Below, one piece after another: positions 7,901-15,125 of a stretch of DNA of 23,985 nucleotides; within the stretch, counting starts at the first letter, position 1, and each line of letters starts with the position of its first letter. The DNA lies in NCBI GenBank assembly GCA_022402505.1, contig JAKRSE010000096.1, positions 10,966 through 34,950 of the forward strand, read 5' to 3'. The stretch comes from Fimbriimonadaceae bacterium (GTDB taxonomy: Bacteria; Armatimonadota; Fimbriimonadia; Fimbriimonadales; Fimbriimonadaceae). The notes below the pieces were generated by a model. The model was not told where the DNA came from, ran no database searches, and saw only the letters and a program-made list of their open reading frames with translations. The position numbers and the translations under genes were made by a program.

Positions 7901-10108
7901 CTAATCCGGCCGTTTCACCAGAGTCGTCACAGTGGAGGCCAGGCCCTCGGTGACCGCGTTTCGGGCGGTGGTCAGCACAGAGTCATTGAAGTTCGGGTCG
8001 AGCGGGTTCCAGAAGGCCGTGTGGATCGGGATGACGAGGACATCGCCCAGGTCGTAGCCGACCACGAGGGACCCATACTCCGGATCGTTCAAGACCCTGG
8101 CCCCCCGGGTGAAGTCCGTGCCCCAACCGAAGGGTCGGCCGACGAATTCCGGAATCGTGACCGTGTGCCGACGTTCGAACGCACCGTTCCTCCAGCGGGT
8201 GATCTCGAACCTGCCGCCTTCCCAGCGGTTTCGGCCGAGCTTCTCCTTGCGATGAACGGCGAACCCGTGCAGGTTGACCAGGGTCTCGTTCACCACATAG
8301 GTCATGGTCATTTTGTCCAGGGTCCCAGTCTGGGCGAATTCGGCGGTGGCCGTCTCCTCCTTCCTCGCGCCCTGGTCCAGGTACGAAACGCTGCCGCTGA
8401 TCCGGATGTATCCCAGGGTTCGCGAGGTCGTCCTCAGAAAGACCGAGTCCTTGTCGGTTTCGATCTCCGTCCCGCTTTGGTCGCCGGCGATGGTCTCCAG
8501 GGTGGTCTCGATCCCGTCGGTGATCTTGAAGCGGAATCGCGCCTCGAAGCCGGCGTCCTTGTAGGGGTGTTCCAGCCGGATCGTCAAGCGCTGGGCGGGA
8601 ACGTACTTCCCGGTGTTCGGAACGAGCCGGACGGCGCTGCGACGGATGAGGTAGCGGACGACCTGGAACGGATTGCCGCTCTGGACATCGCGCAGAGTCG
8701 TACCGTACTCGGCCAGGGGGCCGAGCAGTCCGGTCACATCGAACACCCGGAGGGCTGCCCGCAACGCCGCCACCCGCCGCCCGCTCAGGCTGCCCGGCTC
8801 CAGGTAGCGAGCGTTCACCCCCGCGACCGGTCGGAGGGCGGCCAGGACGCGGCGGGTCGTGTCGTCGCTGCCGGCCAGGGACCCGAGCATCTGACCCAGG
8901 GTCGCGATTCCGCCGGTGGGTTCCGTCGCGTAGTCGAGCGCCAGGCTCATCTCCGTTCCTGAAGCCCGAAGGTCGGCGAGAGTCGATTCCAGCTGGGCCT
9001 GGGTGTAGGGCTGCCCTCCGGCTCCCGTCAGGTCGAGCGTGATGTCGGCGAAGATCCGGACGAGCGCCAGCTGTCTCAGGCGTCGCAGTTCGGCCCGGAA
9101 CGCTGCCGCATGGAGCCGCCATTCGGGAAGATCAAGGGCCGCCGGGTCGGGCGATCCGAAGACGCCGCTCAACACGACCCCGCCATGGATCTCCGAGGTC
9201 ACGCGATCAGCCATCGAGACGGGGACGTCCTTGGTTCGGGCGTAGTCGAGGATGCCGCCGAACTGCGGCAGGAACGGCACCGAAAGCGGCCCCTCCTTGG
9301 GTTCCGGAGCCGAAAGGGGGGTGGGATAGAACCCATCGAGGCCCCGTTCCAGGACGTAGGTATAGACCGTTGCCGGTCGGGTCACATGGTTGTAGAAGGC
9401 ATACCGGGTGGTCGGAGAGAGGGTGTTCTGAACCTGGCGGACGGACACATCGCCGTCGAACGCCCCGGGCAGGGGCTCCACCGTGAACTCTTCGCCGACC
9501 TCTCTCGAGGCGGGCCTGGCTTCGGGGCTCGGTTCGGCTGCGCTGCGTGAGGGGCTCCTTACGGTGGTGGCCATCGCGTTCGCGGCGGTGGCGATGGCCG
9601 TCTTCAGGTCTGCCGGAGGGCTCTCCAGGGCGAAGCGGTCGGCGGCCCAGGCGGCGGCGATCCGGTCGGCCAGAGTCTGAATCGCCGGAGCCGCCTCCAG
9701 CTGGTCCAGAAGAGCGGTCCGCCGCGCGGTCTGCTCGTTGGACATTCCCATCGCAAGGTGGACCAGGGCCACGGCAGTGCTTCGCGCGTCGATCTTCTGG
9801 CCGGCAGCGCCCGGCCGGAGGACCGCAAGAGCCATCAGCTTCCCGCTGGATTCGTCCAGCACGGTCGCCAGAGTCGGAGCCTCCTCGTTGACCGCGACCT
9901 TGAGGCCGCTGCCCGAGCCCGCCGCCGTCTCGCTCTGCCCGGAGACGACGACGACATTCTTCAGGTCGGTGCCGGGGGCCAGTTCCAGGCCGACGGTCAC
10001 GCTCGCCCCGATCGGCCCCGGAACGCTCCCCGCCCCGCTCCCCCCGCAGCCCATAGACGCCATCAGGCAGAAACAGCCCAAACCGATCAGCCAAGTCCAA
10101 CGATGCAT
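7901..10108 (-). CDS. Large lipoprotein of unknown function
   Basis: This 735-residue product starts MHRWTWLIGLGCFCLMASMG followed by Cys21 and a GGSGAG linker, a clear lipoprotein signal peptide. The start at 10108 was chosen because it places the signal peptide at the N-terminus; the open frame runs on to 10237 without signal character. After a beta-strand domain (residues about 30-100) with STAVALVHLAMGMS, a helical segment and a low-complexity Ser/Pro/Ala stretch follow. The C-terminal half looks beta-rich, with VSYLDQGARKEETATAEFAQ and a final PIHTAFWNPLDPNFNDSVL. I do not recognise a named family. No strong ribosome-binding site is visible. It lies 110 bases upstream of the GH94-like gene on the same strand and could be co-transcribed with it. 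Confidence 0.75.
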   Translation of the reverse strand: MHRWTWLIGLGCFCLMASMGCGGSGAGSVPGPIGASVTVGLELAPGTDLKNVVVVSGQSETAAGSGSGLKVAVNEEAPTLATVLDESSGKLMALAVLRPGAAGQKIDARSTAVALVHLAMGMSNEQTARRTALLDQLEAAPAIQTLADRIAAAWAADRFALESPPADLKTAIATAANAMATTVRSPSRSAAEPSPEARPASREVGEEFTVEPLPGAFDGDVSVRQVQNTLSPTTRYAFYNHVTRPATVYTYVLERGLDGFYPTPLSAPEPKEGPLSVPFLPQFGGILDYARTKDVPVSMADRVTSEIHGGVVLSGVFGSPDPAALDLPEWRLHAAAFRAELRRLRQLALVRIFADITLDLTGAGGQPYTQAQLESTLADLRASGTEMSLALDYATEPTGGIATLGQMLGSLAGSDDTTRRVLAALRPVAGVNARYLEPGSLSGRRVAALRAALRVFDVTGLLGPLAEYGTTLRDVQSGNPFQVVRYLIRRSAVRLVPNTGKYVPAQRLTIRLEHPYKDAGFEARFRFKITDGIETTLETIAGDQSGTEIETDKDSVFLRTTSRTLGYIRISGSVSYLDQGARKEETATAEFAQTGTLDKMTMTYVVNETLVNLHGFAVHRKEKLGRNRWEGGRFEITRWRNGAFERRHTVTIPEFVGRPFGWGTDFTRGARVLNDPEYGSLVVGYDLGDVLVIPIHTAFWNPLDPNFNDSVLTTARNAVTEGLASTVTTLVKRPD

Positions 10109-10249
10109 GGACTTCAGGATGCCGGCGAGGCATTTCTGGAGCATTACGCGCCGGGTCGGCGGGAACCTCTGGACCGGGGCTTGCGACTCCCCCGGCTGGA
10201 TTCGGTGCCAGGCGTCTGCCGCCGGCCGGGAATTCACCGTGCTCCTCGA

Positions 10250-10280
10250 CCGGCTGCCGTGTGCCGACTGCGGCAGCCGG
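10250..10280. terminator. Strong 10-bp inverted repeat, possible terminator
   Basis: CCGGCTGCCG (10250-10259) and CGGCAGCCGG (10271-10280) are perfect inverted arms around an 11-base loop. It lies just past the broken end of the duplicated gene fragment and upstream of the lipoprotein gene on the same strand. No T-tract follows on the minus strand, so a factor-independent terminator is not certain. Confidence 0.35.
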
Positions 10281-10293
10281 CCATGGCTCCCCT

Positions 10294-10451
10294 GACCGGC
10301 TGAGAAGGGCCCGTTGCTTCCCAGGAAAAAGCCGGTGATCGCTGTCGGTGACCAGGCTCTTCAGGAAGGGCGGAAGCTCGTCGACATTGCGGATGGCGAG
10401 ATGGGTTTCACCGTCGACGGTCATGAATTTCACAGGGTTCGCAGCAGGCAC
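10294..10451 (-). pseudogene. Truncated, frameshifted duplicate of the GH94-like gene's 5' end
   Basis: The minus strand reads GTG then PAANPVKFMTVDGETHLAIR, closely matching the first codons of the gene starting at 7790. My hand alignment of about 157 bases shows 21 substitutions and one extra A in the poly-A run near 10326-10330 (plus strand), which shifts the frame after about 42 codons. The last 40 or so bases of homology are almost identical. Homology stops abruptly near 10294, so some 1030 codons are missing. AAAGGA lies nine bases before the GTG, suggesting that a working start region was copied or once existed. A long open frame continues by chance antisense to nothing recognisable; it is not a gene. 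Confidence 0.8.
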
Positions 10452-10561
10452 TCCAGACGGTCCTTTCCCTGAGCAGGGCGGAGTTCAGCCTGCCCACGAG
10501 GGTCGGAGTTCGGGCTTGGCCGGTTCCCGCAGACGGGCGATGCCCGAGTTCTCCCATCCAC

Positions 10562-10591
10562 TTGGCAGGCGCACACGCCGGGGTGTAAGCT
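10562..10591 (+). promoter_or_regulatory. Weak sigma70-like promoter candidate for the ankyrin-DUF4253 gene
   Basis: TTGGCA (10562-10567) and TAAGCT (10586-10591) are separated by 18 bases and end 25 bases before the ATG at 10617. The -35 is good but the -10 matches only three of six consensus positions. It is the best candidate I see in the 165-base divergent region. Confidence 0.2.
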
Positions 10592-10616
10592 CGGCAGCAG
10601 ACGGCGGGCAGTCGCA

Positions 10617-13184
10617 ATGAGCAAGGATCTGATGGCGGCCGCCCGAATCGGCGACCTGGAAACTCTGCGGGCCCACCGAGCGCGACTTCTCGAAGAGGCA
10701 GAGGACTACCCGAGCTTCGTCTGGCAGGCTGCACTTGAGGCGGATCAGGTCGGGGTGCTGGAGCTCTGCCTGGAAGCCGGGCTGGATCCGAACGGAACCC
10801 CGGAGTCGCGGCCTCTGCTCGAGGCGGCACGGTCGGGAGCGAAGCACTGCCTCCAGCGGCTCCTCGCAGCCGGAGCAGACCCTCGGCTCGCCGATGAGGA
10901 CGGACGCGACCTCCTCCTCATCGCCGTCTCCATGCAGGATCGAGACCTGGTGCGGCTCGCGCTGGAGCGAGGCGGAAATCCGTTCGGCGAGAGCATGGAC
11001 CTGCTGCTCACCCATGTGCCTCAAGACCTCGCGAAGGCGGTTCGGCAGGCTCGGGCCGATCTCAAGCAGCAGTACGCCTCGCTCCTGGCGGCCGCCGAGG
11101 TCATCACCAAGGGGGGCACCGTCGATCGACGGCTGACCGCCGAAGAGATCGACACGCCGATTCCACTCAAGCGAGGCGCAACCCTGATGCACCTCGCGGC
11201 TCGGGCGGACAACGCGGAGGCTCTGCGGACGCTCGCCGCGATGGGAGGCAATCCGAACTCGCTTGACCAGACCGTGCACGAGCGCAGATACGGCCGGGGG
11301 ACCGTGCTGGAGATTTCGTCGGTCTTCGGTGGGCGAACCCCGCTGATGGTCGCGGCGAGCCACGGGAGAGAGTCGGCGGTCCGAACCCTTCTGGACCTCG
11401 GGGCCGACGTCCATCTTGCGGATCCGAAGGGCGAGACCGCCCTGCATCTGGCCTGCCGGCAGGGAAGGGAATCGATCATTGAGATGCTGCTGGGTGCGGG
11501 AGCCGATCCGAACGCGGTCACCGAGGAGGGCGCGCCGCCGCTGCTGATCGCCGGCTACTTCGGCTCCGCCGGCGTCGTCCGGCGATTGCTGGAGGCTGGA
11601 GCTGCCGTGGATCAAGCGGACCACACCGGGGTCACACCCTTCCTGGCCGCCTGCTGGGAAGGCCGCACGAAGCAGGCCCAGCTCCTCCTGCAGCACGGCG
11701 CCAGAGTCGATGCCTCCTCGGAAGAGGGAGACGTCTGGGATGCCCTTCACGCCGAGCGACGAACGAAGACCCTCAAGAGCCTGCTGCCGCACCTCGAGCT
11801 GAATCCGGAGGGTCGGGAGCAGTCCCCGCTGGCGGCGGCTGCGGCCTTCTTCCACCTGGAAGCCGTTCCGATGATGGTGAAGGCCGGCGCAAGGCTGAAG
11901 CCCGGCGAGCAGGTGAACCTCATCGACGCCTGGGGGGTCGATCTCGATGCACACGTGGCGGCGGTTGCGGCCATGGCTCCGCTGAGTGGCGGAATCGCGC
12001 CCGACGCCCTTTACCGGGCCGCCCGGGCGGACAACCTCGATCTCGTCGGCGCCCTCTTGGAACTCGGCGCGGACCCTCAAGGGCCTCCGCCCGCACTGGC
12101 CCAAAGTCTGAAGACGAGGATCATCCGCCTGCTCCTGCAGAGCGGGGCAGACGTCGATTCACGCGACGAATCGGGCAGGACGGCGCTGGCCTGGGCGGTT
12201 CTGGAAGAGAATCTCGAATCCGTGAAGCTCCTGTTGGAGCAAGGTGCCGACCCGGGGGCAGAGGACCGCGAAGGCATCCGGCCCGTCGATCTGGCCGCCC
12301 TCAGCCCGCCCGCGATCCAGAAGCTGTTTGCCGCTCACAACCCCTACCTGGCACGAGTCGGCTCCTTGAGGCTGCAGCGGATGTTCAGCGACTACGATCC
12401 CCCCACGCCGGCGGAGGTGGCTTCAGCCCTGGATCAGGGCGGCGATCCCAACCTGACGGTGGGTCGCGGCTTCAGTCTGCTGCAGGTGGCGGCGGCTGCC
12501 CGCAACTGGGATGCGGCCGATCTGCTCCTGATCGCCGGGGCCTCGCCGGACTGGAAGGCGGACGCCCTGCTCGGGATTCGGAAGTGGGCCGACCGGGACG
12601 ATGGCCGGTTCCGGGCGGAAGTCGCTGTGATCGAGGCCCTTGTCGGTGAGGAGGCGCAGCCCGTGGAAGGCGGGTTCGGCGCGGTCGCGTTTCGATTGGA
12701 CTCCCAGGTGGAGGCGATGAAGGATCGGCTGACCGCCGAGGGCATGAACCGGACCCTGGCTGACATCTCGGCATCCAGGGAGACCGTGGTCCGGCTTGCC
12801 GAACAGGTCCGGCCCAGGTTCACCTCCGGCTGGTGCGGCTCGTGGCGGTGTCATCCGATCGGCAGCGAGCGCCTTCTCTGCGTGCCGACCGGCGACCCCT
12901 ACGAGGTGGTCGCCCTGATCCAGCCCCACGCGGGCGAGCACGATGTCGGCGTCTTCGAGATTCTGGACTTCCTCAAGCGCCACGAACCGCTTGGCTGGAA
13001 GCTGGTCGGCCTCGGCTACGACACCCTGGACCTGGAGTTCGCCTCGCTCCCGGCGGACCTGGCGGCGTTCGCCCAGGAGCTGTACGGGTTCTGTCCCGAC
13101 CTGATCGACCAAGGCTTCGAATCCCTGAACGGGCTTGAGACCCACCTCAAAACCACCCGCCGACTGCATCTCTGGTGGGATTGA
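10617..13184 (+). CDS. Ankyrin-repeat protein with C-terminal DUF4253 domain
   Basis: The product has 855 residues and no signal peptide, so it is predicted to be cytosolic. Ankyrin repeats occupy most of the protein: a degenerate set at about residues 1-150 (LMAAARIGDLETLRAHRARL; LLEAARSGAKHCLQRLLAAG), four near-canonical repeats at about 238-370 (TPLMVAASHGRESAVRTLLD; TALHLACRQGRESIIEMLLG), and another set at about 460-640 (TALAWAVLEENLESVKLLLE). The last 120 residues resemble DUF4253: LLCVPTGDPYEVVALIQPHA, VFEILDFLKRHEPLGWKLVG, then ELYGFCPDLIDQGFESL and the terminal LHLWWD, which match that family's FCPDxxDQG and xWWD hallmarks. DUF4253 has no established activity. The gene is monocistronic and divergent from the duplicate fragment, and is followed by a hairpin. 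Confidence 0.88.
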   Translation: MSKDLMAAARIGDLETLRAHRARLLEEAEDYPSFVWQAALEADQVGVLELCLEAGLDPNGTPESRPLLEAARSGAKHCLQRLLAAGADPRLADEDGRDLLLIAVSMQDRDLVRLALERGGNPFGESMDLLLTHVPQDLAKAVRQARADLKQQYASLLAAAEVITKGGTVDRRLTAEEIDTPIPLKRGATLMHLAARADNAEALRTLAAMGGNPNSLDQTVHERRYGRGTVLEISSVFGGRTPLMVAASHGRESAVRTLLDLGADVHLADPKGETALHLACRQGRESIIEMLLGAGADPNAVTEEGAPPLLIAGYFGSAGVVRRLLEAGAAVDQADHTGVTPFLAACWEGRTKQAQLLLQHGARVDASSEEGDVWDALHAERRTKTLKSLLPHLELNPEGREQSPLAAAAAFFHLEAVPMMVKAGARLKPGEQVNLIDAWGVDLDAHVAAVAAMAPLSGGIAPDALYRAARADNLDLVGALLELGADPQGPPPALAQSLKTRIIRLLLQSGADVDSRDESGRTALAWAVLEENLESVKLLLEQGADPGAEDREGIRPVDLAALSPPAIQKLFAAHNPYLARVGSLRLQRMFSDYDPPTPAEVASALDQGGDPNLTVGRGFSLLQVAAAARNWDAADLLLIAGASPDWKADALLGIRKWADRDDGRFRAEVAVIEALVGEEAQPVEGGFGAVAFRLDSQVEAMKDRLTAEGMNRTLADISASRETVVRLAEQVRPRFTSGWCGSWRCHPIGSERLLCVPTGDPYEVVALIQPHAGEHDVGVFEILDFLKRHEPLGWKLVGLGYDTLDLEFASLPADLAAFAQELYGFCPDLIDQGFESLNGLETHLKTTRRLHLWWD

Positions 13185-13234
13185 ACGCCGAGCGACATCT
13201 CTGTCCAGCCGTCAGGTCAGACTTCCGGCGTGCA

Positions 13235-13274
13235 CCCCCTCCTGACTCCAAGATGCTGTGCGGAGTAGAGGGGG
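13235..13274 (+). terminator. Hairpin terminator candidate after the ankyrin-DUF4253 gene
   Basis: CCCCCTC (13235-13241) pairs with GAGGGGG (13268-13274), and inside it ACTCC (13245-13249) pairs with GGAGT (13262-13266) around a 12-base loop, with a small asymmetric internal loop. It begins about 50 bases after the stop codon at 13184 and is followed by a short T-containing stretch (TGTGTCTTT). Confidence 0.5.
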
Positions 13275-13329
13275 CTGTGTCTTTGCTCACCAGGCTCGCT
13301 TGGCCGACCAAAGGAGAATTGCAGCGAGT

Positions 13330-14787
13330 ATGCACGCGCTGAAAATGGCATGCGGGCATGAACGAGTGAACAAGCCTCAGCCGGCAACGTCAACCGCTGC
13401 GATGGCCTCACAGCAAGACCGGATCATCCACCTGTTGAACAGGTTCGGACTCGGCGCGAGTGCGGAAGACTTGGCTTACTACGGGGCCGGGTCATGGGAG
13501 GATGCGATCGAGAAGCTCCTCAATGATGACCGTCCCGAAGTCGACGTGAAAATCGCCGAGTCCTTCTTTGATCCTGGGAATCCAGGGCTCCAAAGAATGT
13601 CGCAGCTCCAAGGCCACTGGTACCGACGGCTGATCATCACCAACCGTCCACTACAGCATCGAATGTTGCTGTTTTGGCACGATCACTTTGCCACCGGAAG
13701 TTCGAAGGTCAGAATTGCCCAGGCCATGCTCAGTCACATGGACACTCTTTACGAGAATGGGCTCGGCTCGTTCCGAAGCCTGCTCGGAGCAGTGGCCATG
13801 GACCCGGCCATGATCATCTGGCTGGACCTTCAGGAGAACACCAAAGATTCACCAAACGAGAACTTTGCCCGGGAACTGATGGAGCTGTTCACGCTTGGAA
13901 TCGACAATGGTTACACCGAGAGCGATGTTCGTGAAGTTGCCCGCGCATTCACGGGTTGGCAGTATCGGCAGTCTCGACGCCGAGGCAACCGGACCATCGG
14001 ATTCGCCATGGATCGGGACCTGCATGATGACGGGCCGAAGACGATTCTGGGCCAAACCGGCAATTTTGACGGAAATGATGTGATGGATATCCTGTGCAGG
14101 AATCCAGAGACGGCTAGGTTCATTGCCAGGAAGGCTTGGGAGTACTTTGCCTACAAGGGCGTTGATCCGGAGACACTCGACCGGATCACGAAGCCCTTTG
14201 TGGAATCAGGACTGGAGATCAGGTCTCTGATTCAAGCGATTGCGACTGATGAGCAGTTTTACAGTCCGAAGGCAGTGGGGACCAAGGTCAAGAGTCCCGT
14301 GGACTTCTGCGTGGGCAGTGCTCGTGCGATTGGCGTGCAAAAACTGGAGCGTGCCGATGCTTCTCGGCCCGTGCCCTTTGGAAGTTTGCTGAAGGTCGCA
14401 ACAAGGGACATGGGCATGACGCTCTTGGAACCACCAGACGTCAACGGTTGGCCCTCCGGACAGGATTGGATTTCGTCGGCAACGATGATGAAGCGCATCG
14501 CATGGGCCAGGTTGCTCTTCATGGGCGAACAGCAGGCCTTGACCCGCAATCGTCGTCGCGCACCGCCGTTTACGGCGCGCGAGTTTTTCAAGGCCACGAC
14601 TCCGGCCGAACTTGCGCTGGAACTGATCAATGTGCTGGGAGCGACGACCACGCCAGAGCAGACTGCGACGGTCGTTTCGGCTGCGGAAGCGGCAGCGGGC
14701 GGGCCACTGACCACTCAGAACTTCAATGCCGTTGCATCTCAGGCAGCGACTGTCCTGTTTGCACTCCCCCGATTCCATATGAACTAA
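13330..14787 (+). CDS. DUF1800 family protein
   Basis: The 485-residue product has the hallmarks of DUF1800: IIHLLNRFGLGASAEDLAYY at the start, MLLFWHDHFATGSSKVR, NENFARELMELFTLGID with GYTESDVREVARAFTGWQ, DGPKTILGQTGNFDGNDVMD, FIARKAWEYFAY, and the C-terminal LLEPPDVNGWPSGQDWIS followed by a helix. Function is unknown; members are often exported and paired with DUF1501 proteins, but no DUF1501 gene is present here. Start choice is uncertain: 13330 follows AAGGAG by 13 bases, an unusually long spacing, while the ATG at 13402 sits right before the first conserved helix but has no binding site. Base composition is much lower in G+C than the genes to the left. Confidence 0.9.
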   Translation: MHALKMACGHERVNKPQPATSTAAMASQQDRIIHLLNRFGLGASAEDLAYYGAGSWEDAIEKLLNDDRPEVDVKIAESFFDPGNPGLQRMSQLQGHWYRRLIITNRPLQHRMLLFWHDHFATGSSKVRIAQAMLSHMDTLYENGLGSFRSLLGAVAMDPAMIIWLDLQENTKDSPNENFARELMELFTLGIDNGYTESDVREVARAFTGWQYRQSRRRGNRTIGFAMDRDLHDDGPKTILGQTGNFDGNDVMDILCRNPETARFIARKAWEYFAYKGVDPETLDRITKPFVESGLEIRSLIQAIATDEQFYSPKAVGTKVKSPVDFCVGSARAIGVQKLERADASRPVPFGSLLKVATRDMGMTLLEPPDVNGWPSGQDWISSATMMKRIAWARLLFMGEQQALTRNRRRAPPFTAREFFKATTPAELALELINVLGATTTPEQTATVVSAAEAAAGGPLTTQNFNAVASQAATVLFALPRFHMN

Positions 14788-14942
14788 GTCGGCCGGCCGG
14801 CAAAGCTCTGGCTGTCTGCTGCAGTTCTGGGCGCAACGGGGCTGCCAGAATCCTCCATCTGCTTGTCGGGCTTGTCTCTCTGAGAAGGTTGAAGAAGCAC
14901 CGCATCTTCCGCCGGTTCCCCATGGAGAGAGGCTGAAGAAGC

Positions 14943-14986
14943 TGGCGGCCCCGGAGGGACTCGAACCCCCGACGCCCTCCTTAGGA
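14943..14986 (-). other. tRNA-Arg(CCU) 3' half: probable integration attachment scar
   Basis: Read on the minus strand, the parts of a tRNA follow in order: TCCTAA (anticodon loop with anticodon CCU), GGAGG (3' anticodon stem), a 5-base variable loop GCGTC, T-stem GGGGG, T-loop TTCGAGT, T-stem CCCTC, acceptor CGGGGCC, discriminator G and CCA. The five bases that should complete the anticodon stem do not pair, and no GGCCCCG acceptor strand or D-arm lies at the right distance. It is therefore a fragment rather than a whole tRNA. Tyrosine integrases commonly recombine at tRNA anticodon or T loops, leaving exactly such a 3' piece at the far end of the element. The surrounding 14788-15125 is otherwise non-coding. 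Confidence 0.6.
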
Positions 14987-14997
14987 CTGACGTTTTC

Positions 14998-15038
14998 TAG
15001 GCTCAACGAACCTACTCAGTTGTCCGCCGTTGAACCTA
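14998..15038. repeat. Inverted repeat beside the tRNA fragment
   Basis: TAGGCTCAACG (14998-15008) and CGTTGAACCTA (15028-15038) are 11-bp inverted arms with one mismatch, separated by 19 bases. They lie 12 bases from the tRNA fragment on the side where the putative element would be. Recombinase-binding arms are possible; this is inference. Confidence 0.5.
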
Positions 15039-15061
15039 AATGGCCACCGTCTTCCGCCGCG

Positions 15062-15083
15062 TTGGAGAGACCTTGGAGAGACC
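15062..15083. repeat. Perfect 11-bp tandem repeat
   Basis: TTGGAGAGACC occurs twice back to back (15062-15072 and 15073-15083). A further 10-bp direct repeat, GCAAATCGTC, occurs at 15105-15114 and 15130-15139, the second inside the end of copA. Such short iterated sites near a tRNA fragment could be arm-type integrase sites. Confidence 0.55.
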
Positions 15084-15125
15084 AGCAGACCACATGCCAA
15101 TGGGGCAAATCGTCTTGACGCTGCT

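Noticed and set aside
7808..8962. 384-codon plus-strand open frame
   Set aside because: Antisense to the lipoprotein gene, and its composition is that of a shadow frame.
9207..10451. 414-codon minus-strand frame beginning with the duplicated N-terminus
   Set aside because: Only the first 42 or so codons match the GH94-like gene; beyond the frameshift it is Arg/Gly/Pro-rich noise overlapping the lipoprotein gene.
10485..12104. 539-codon minus-strand open frame
   Set aside because: Antisense to the ankyrin repeats, which are unmistakable on the plus strand.
14943..15045. A complete tRNA (Arg, Ser, Asn or selenocysteine type) or tmRNA
   Set aside because: The 3' half is good, but no 5' acceptor strand pairs at a plausible distance, candidate anticodon loops lack U33, and there is no room for a tmRNA tag region. 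It fits a fragment better.
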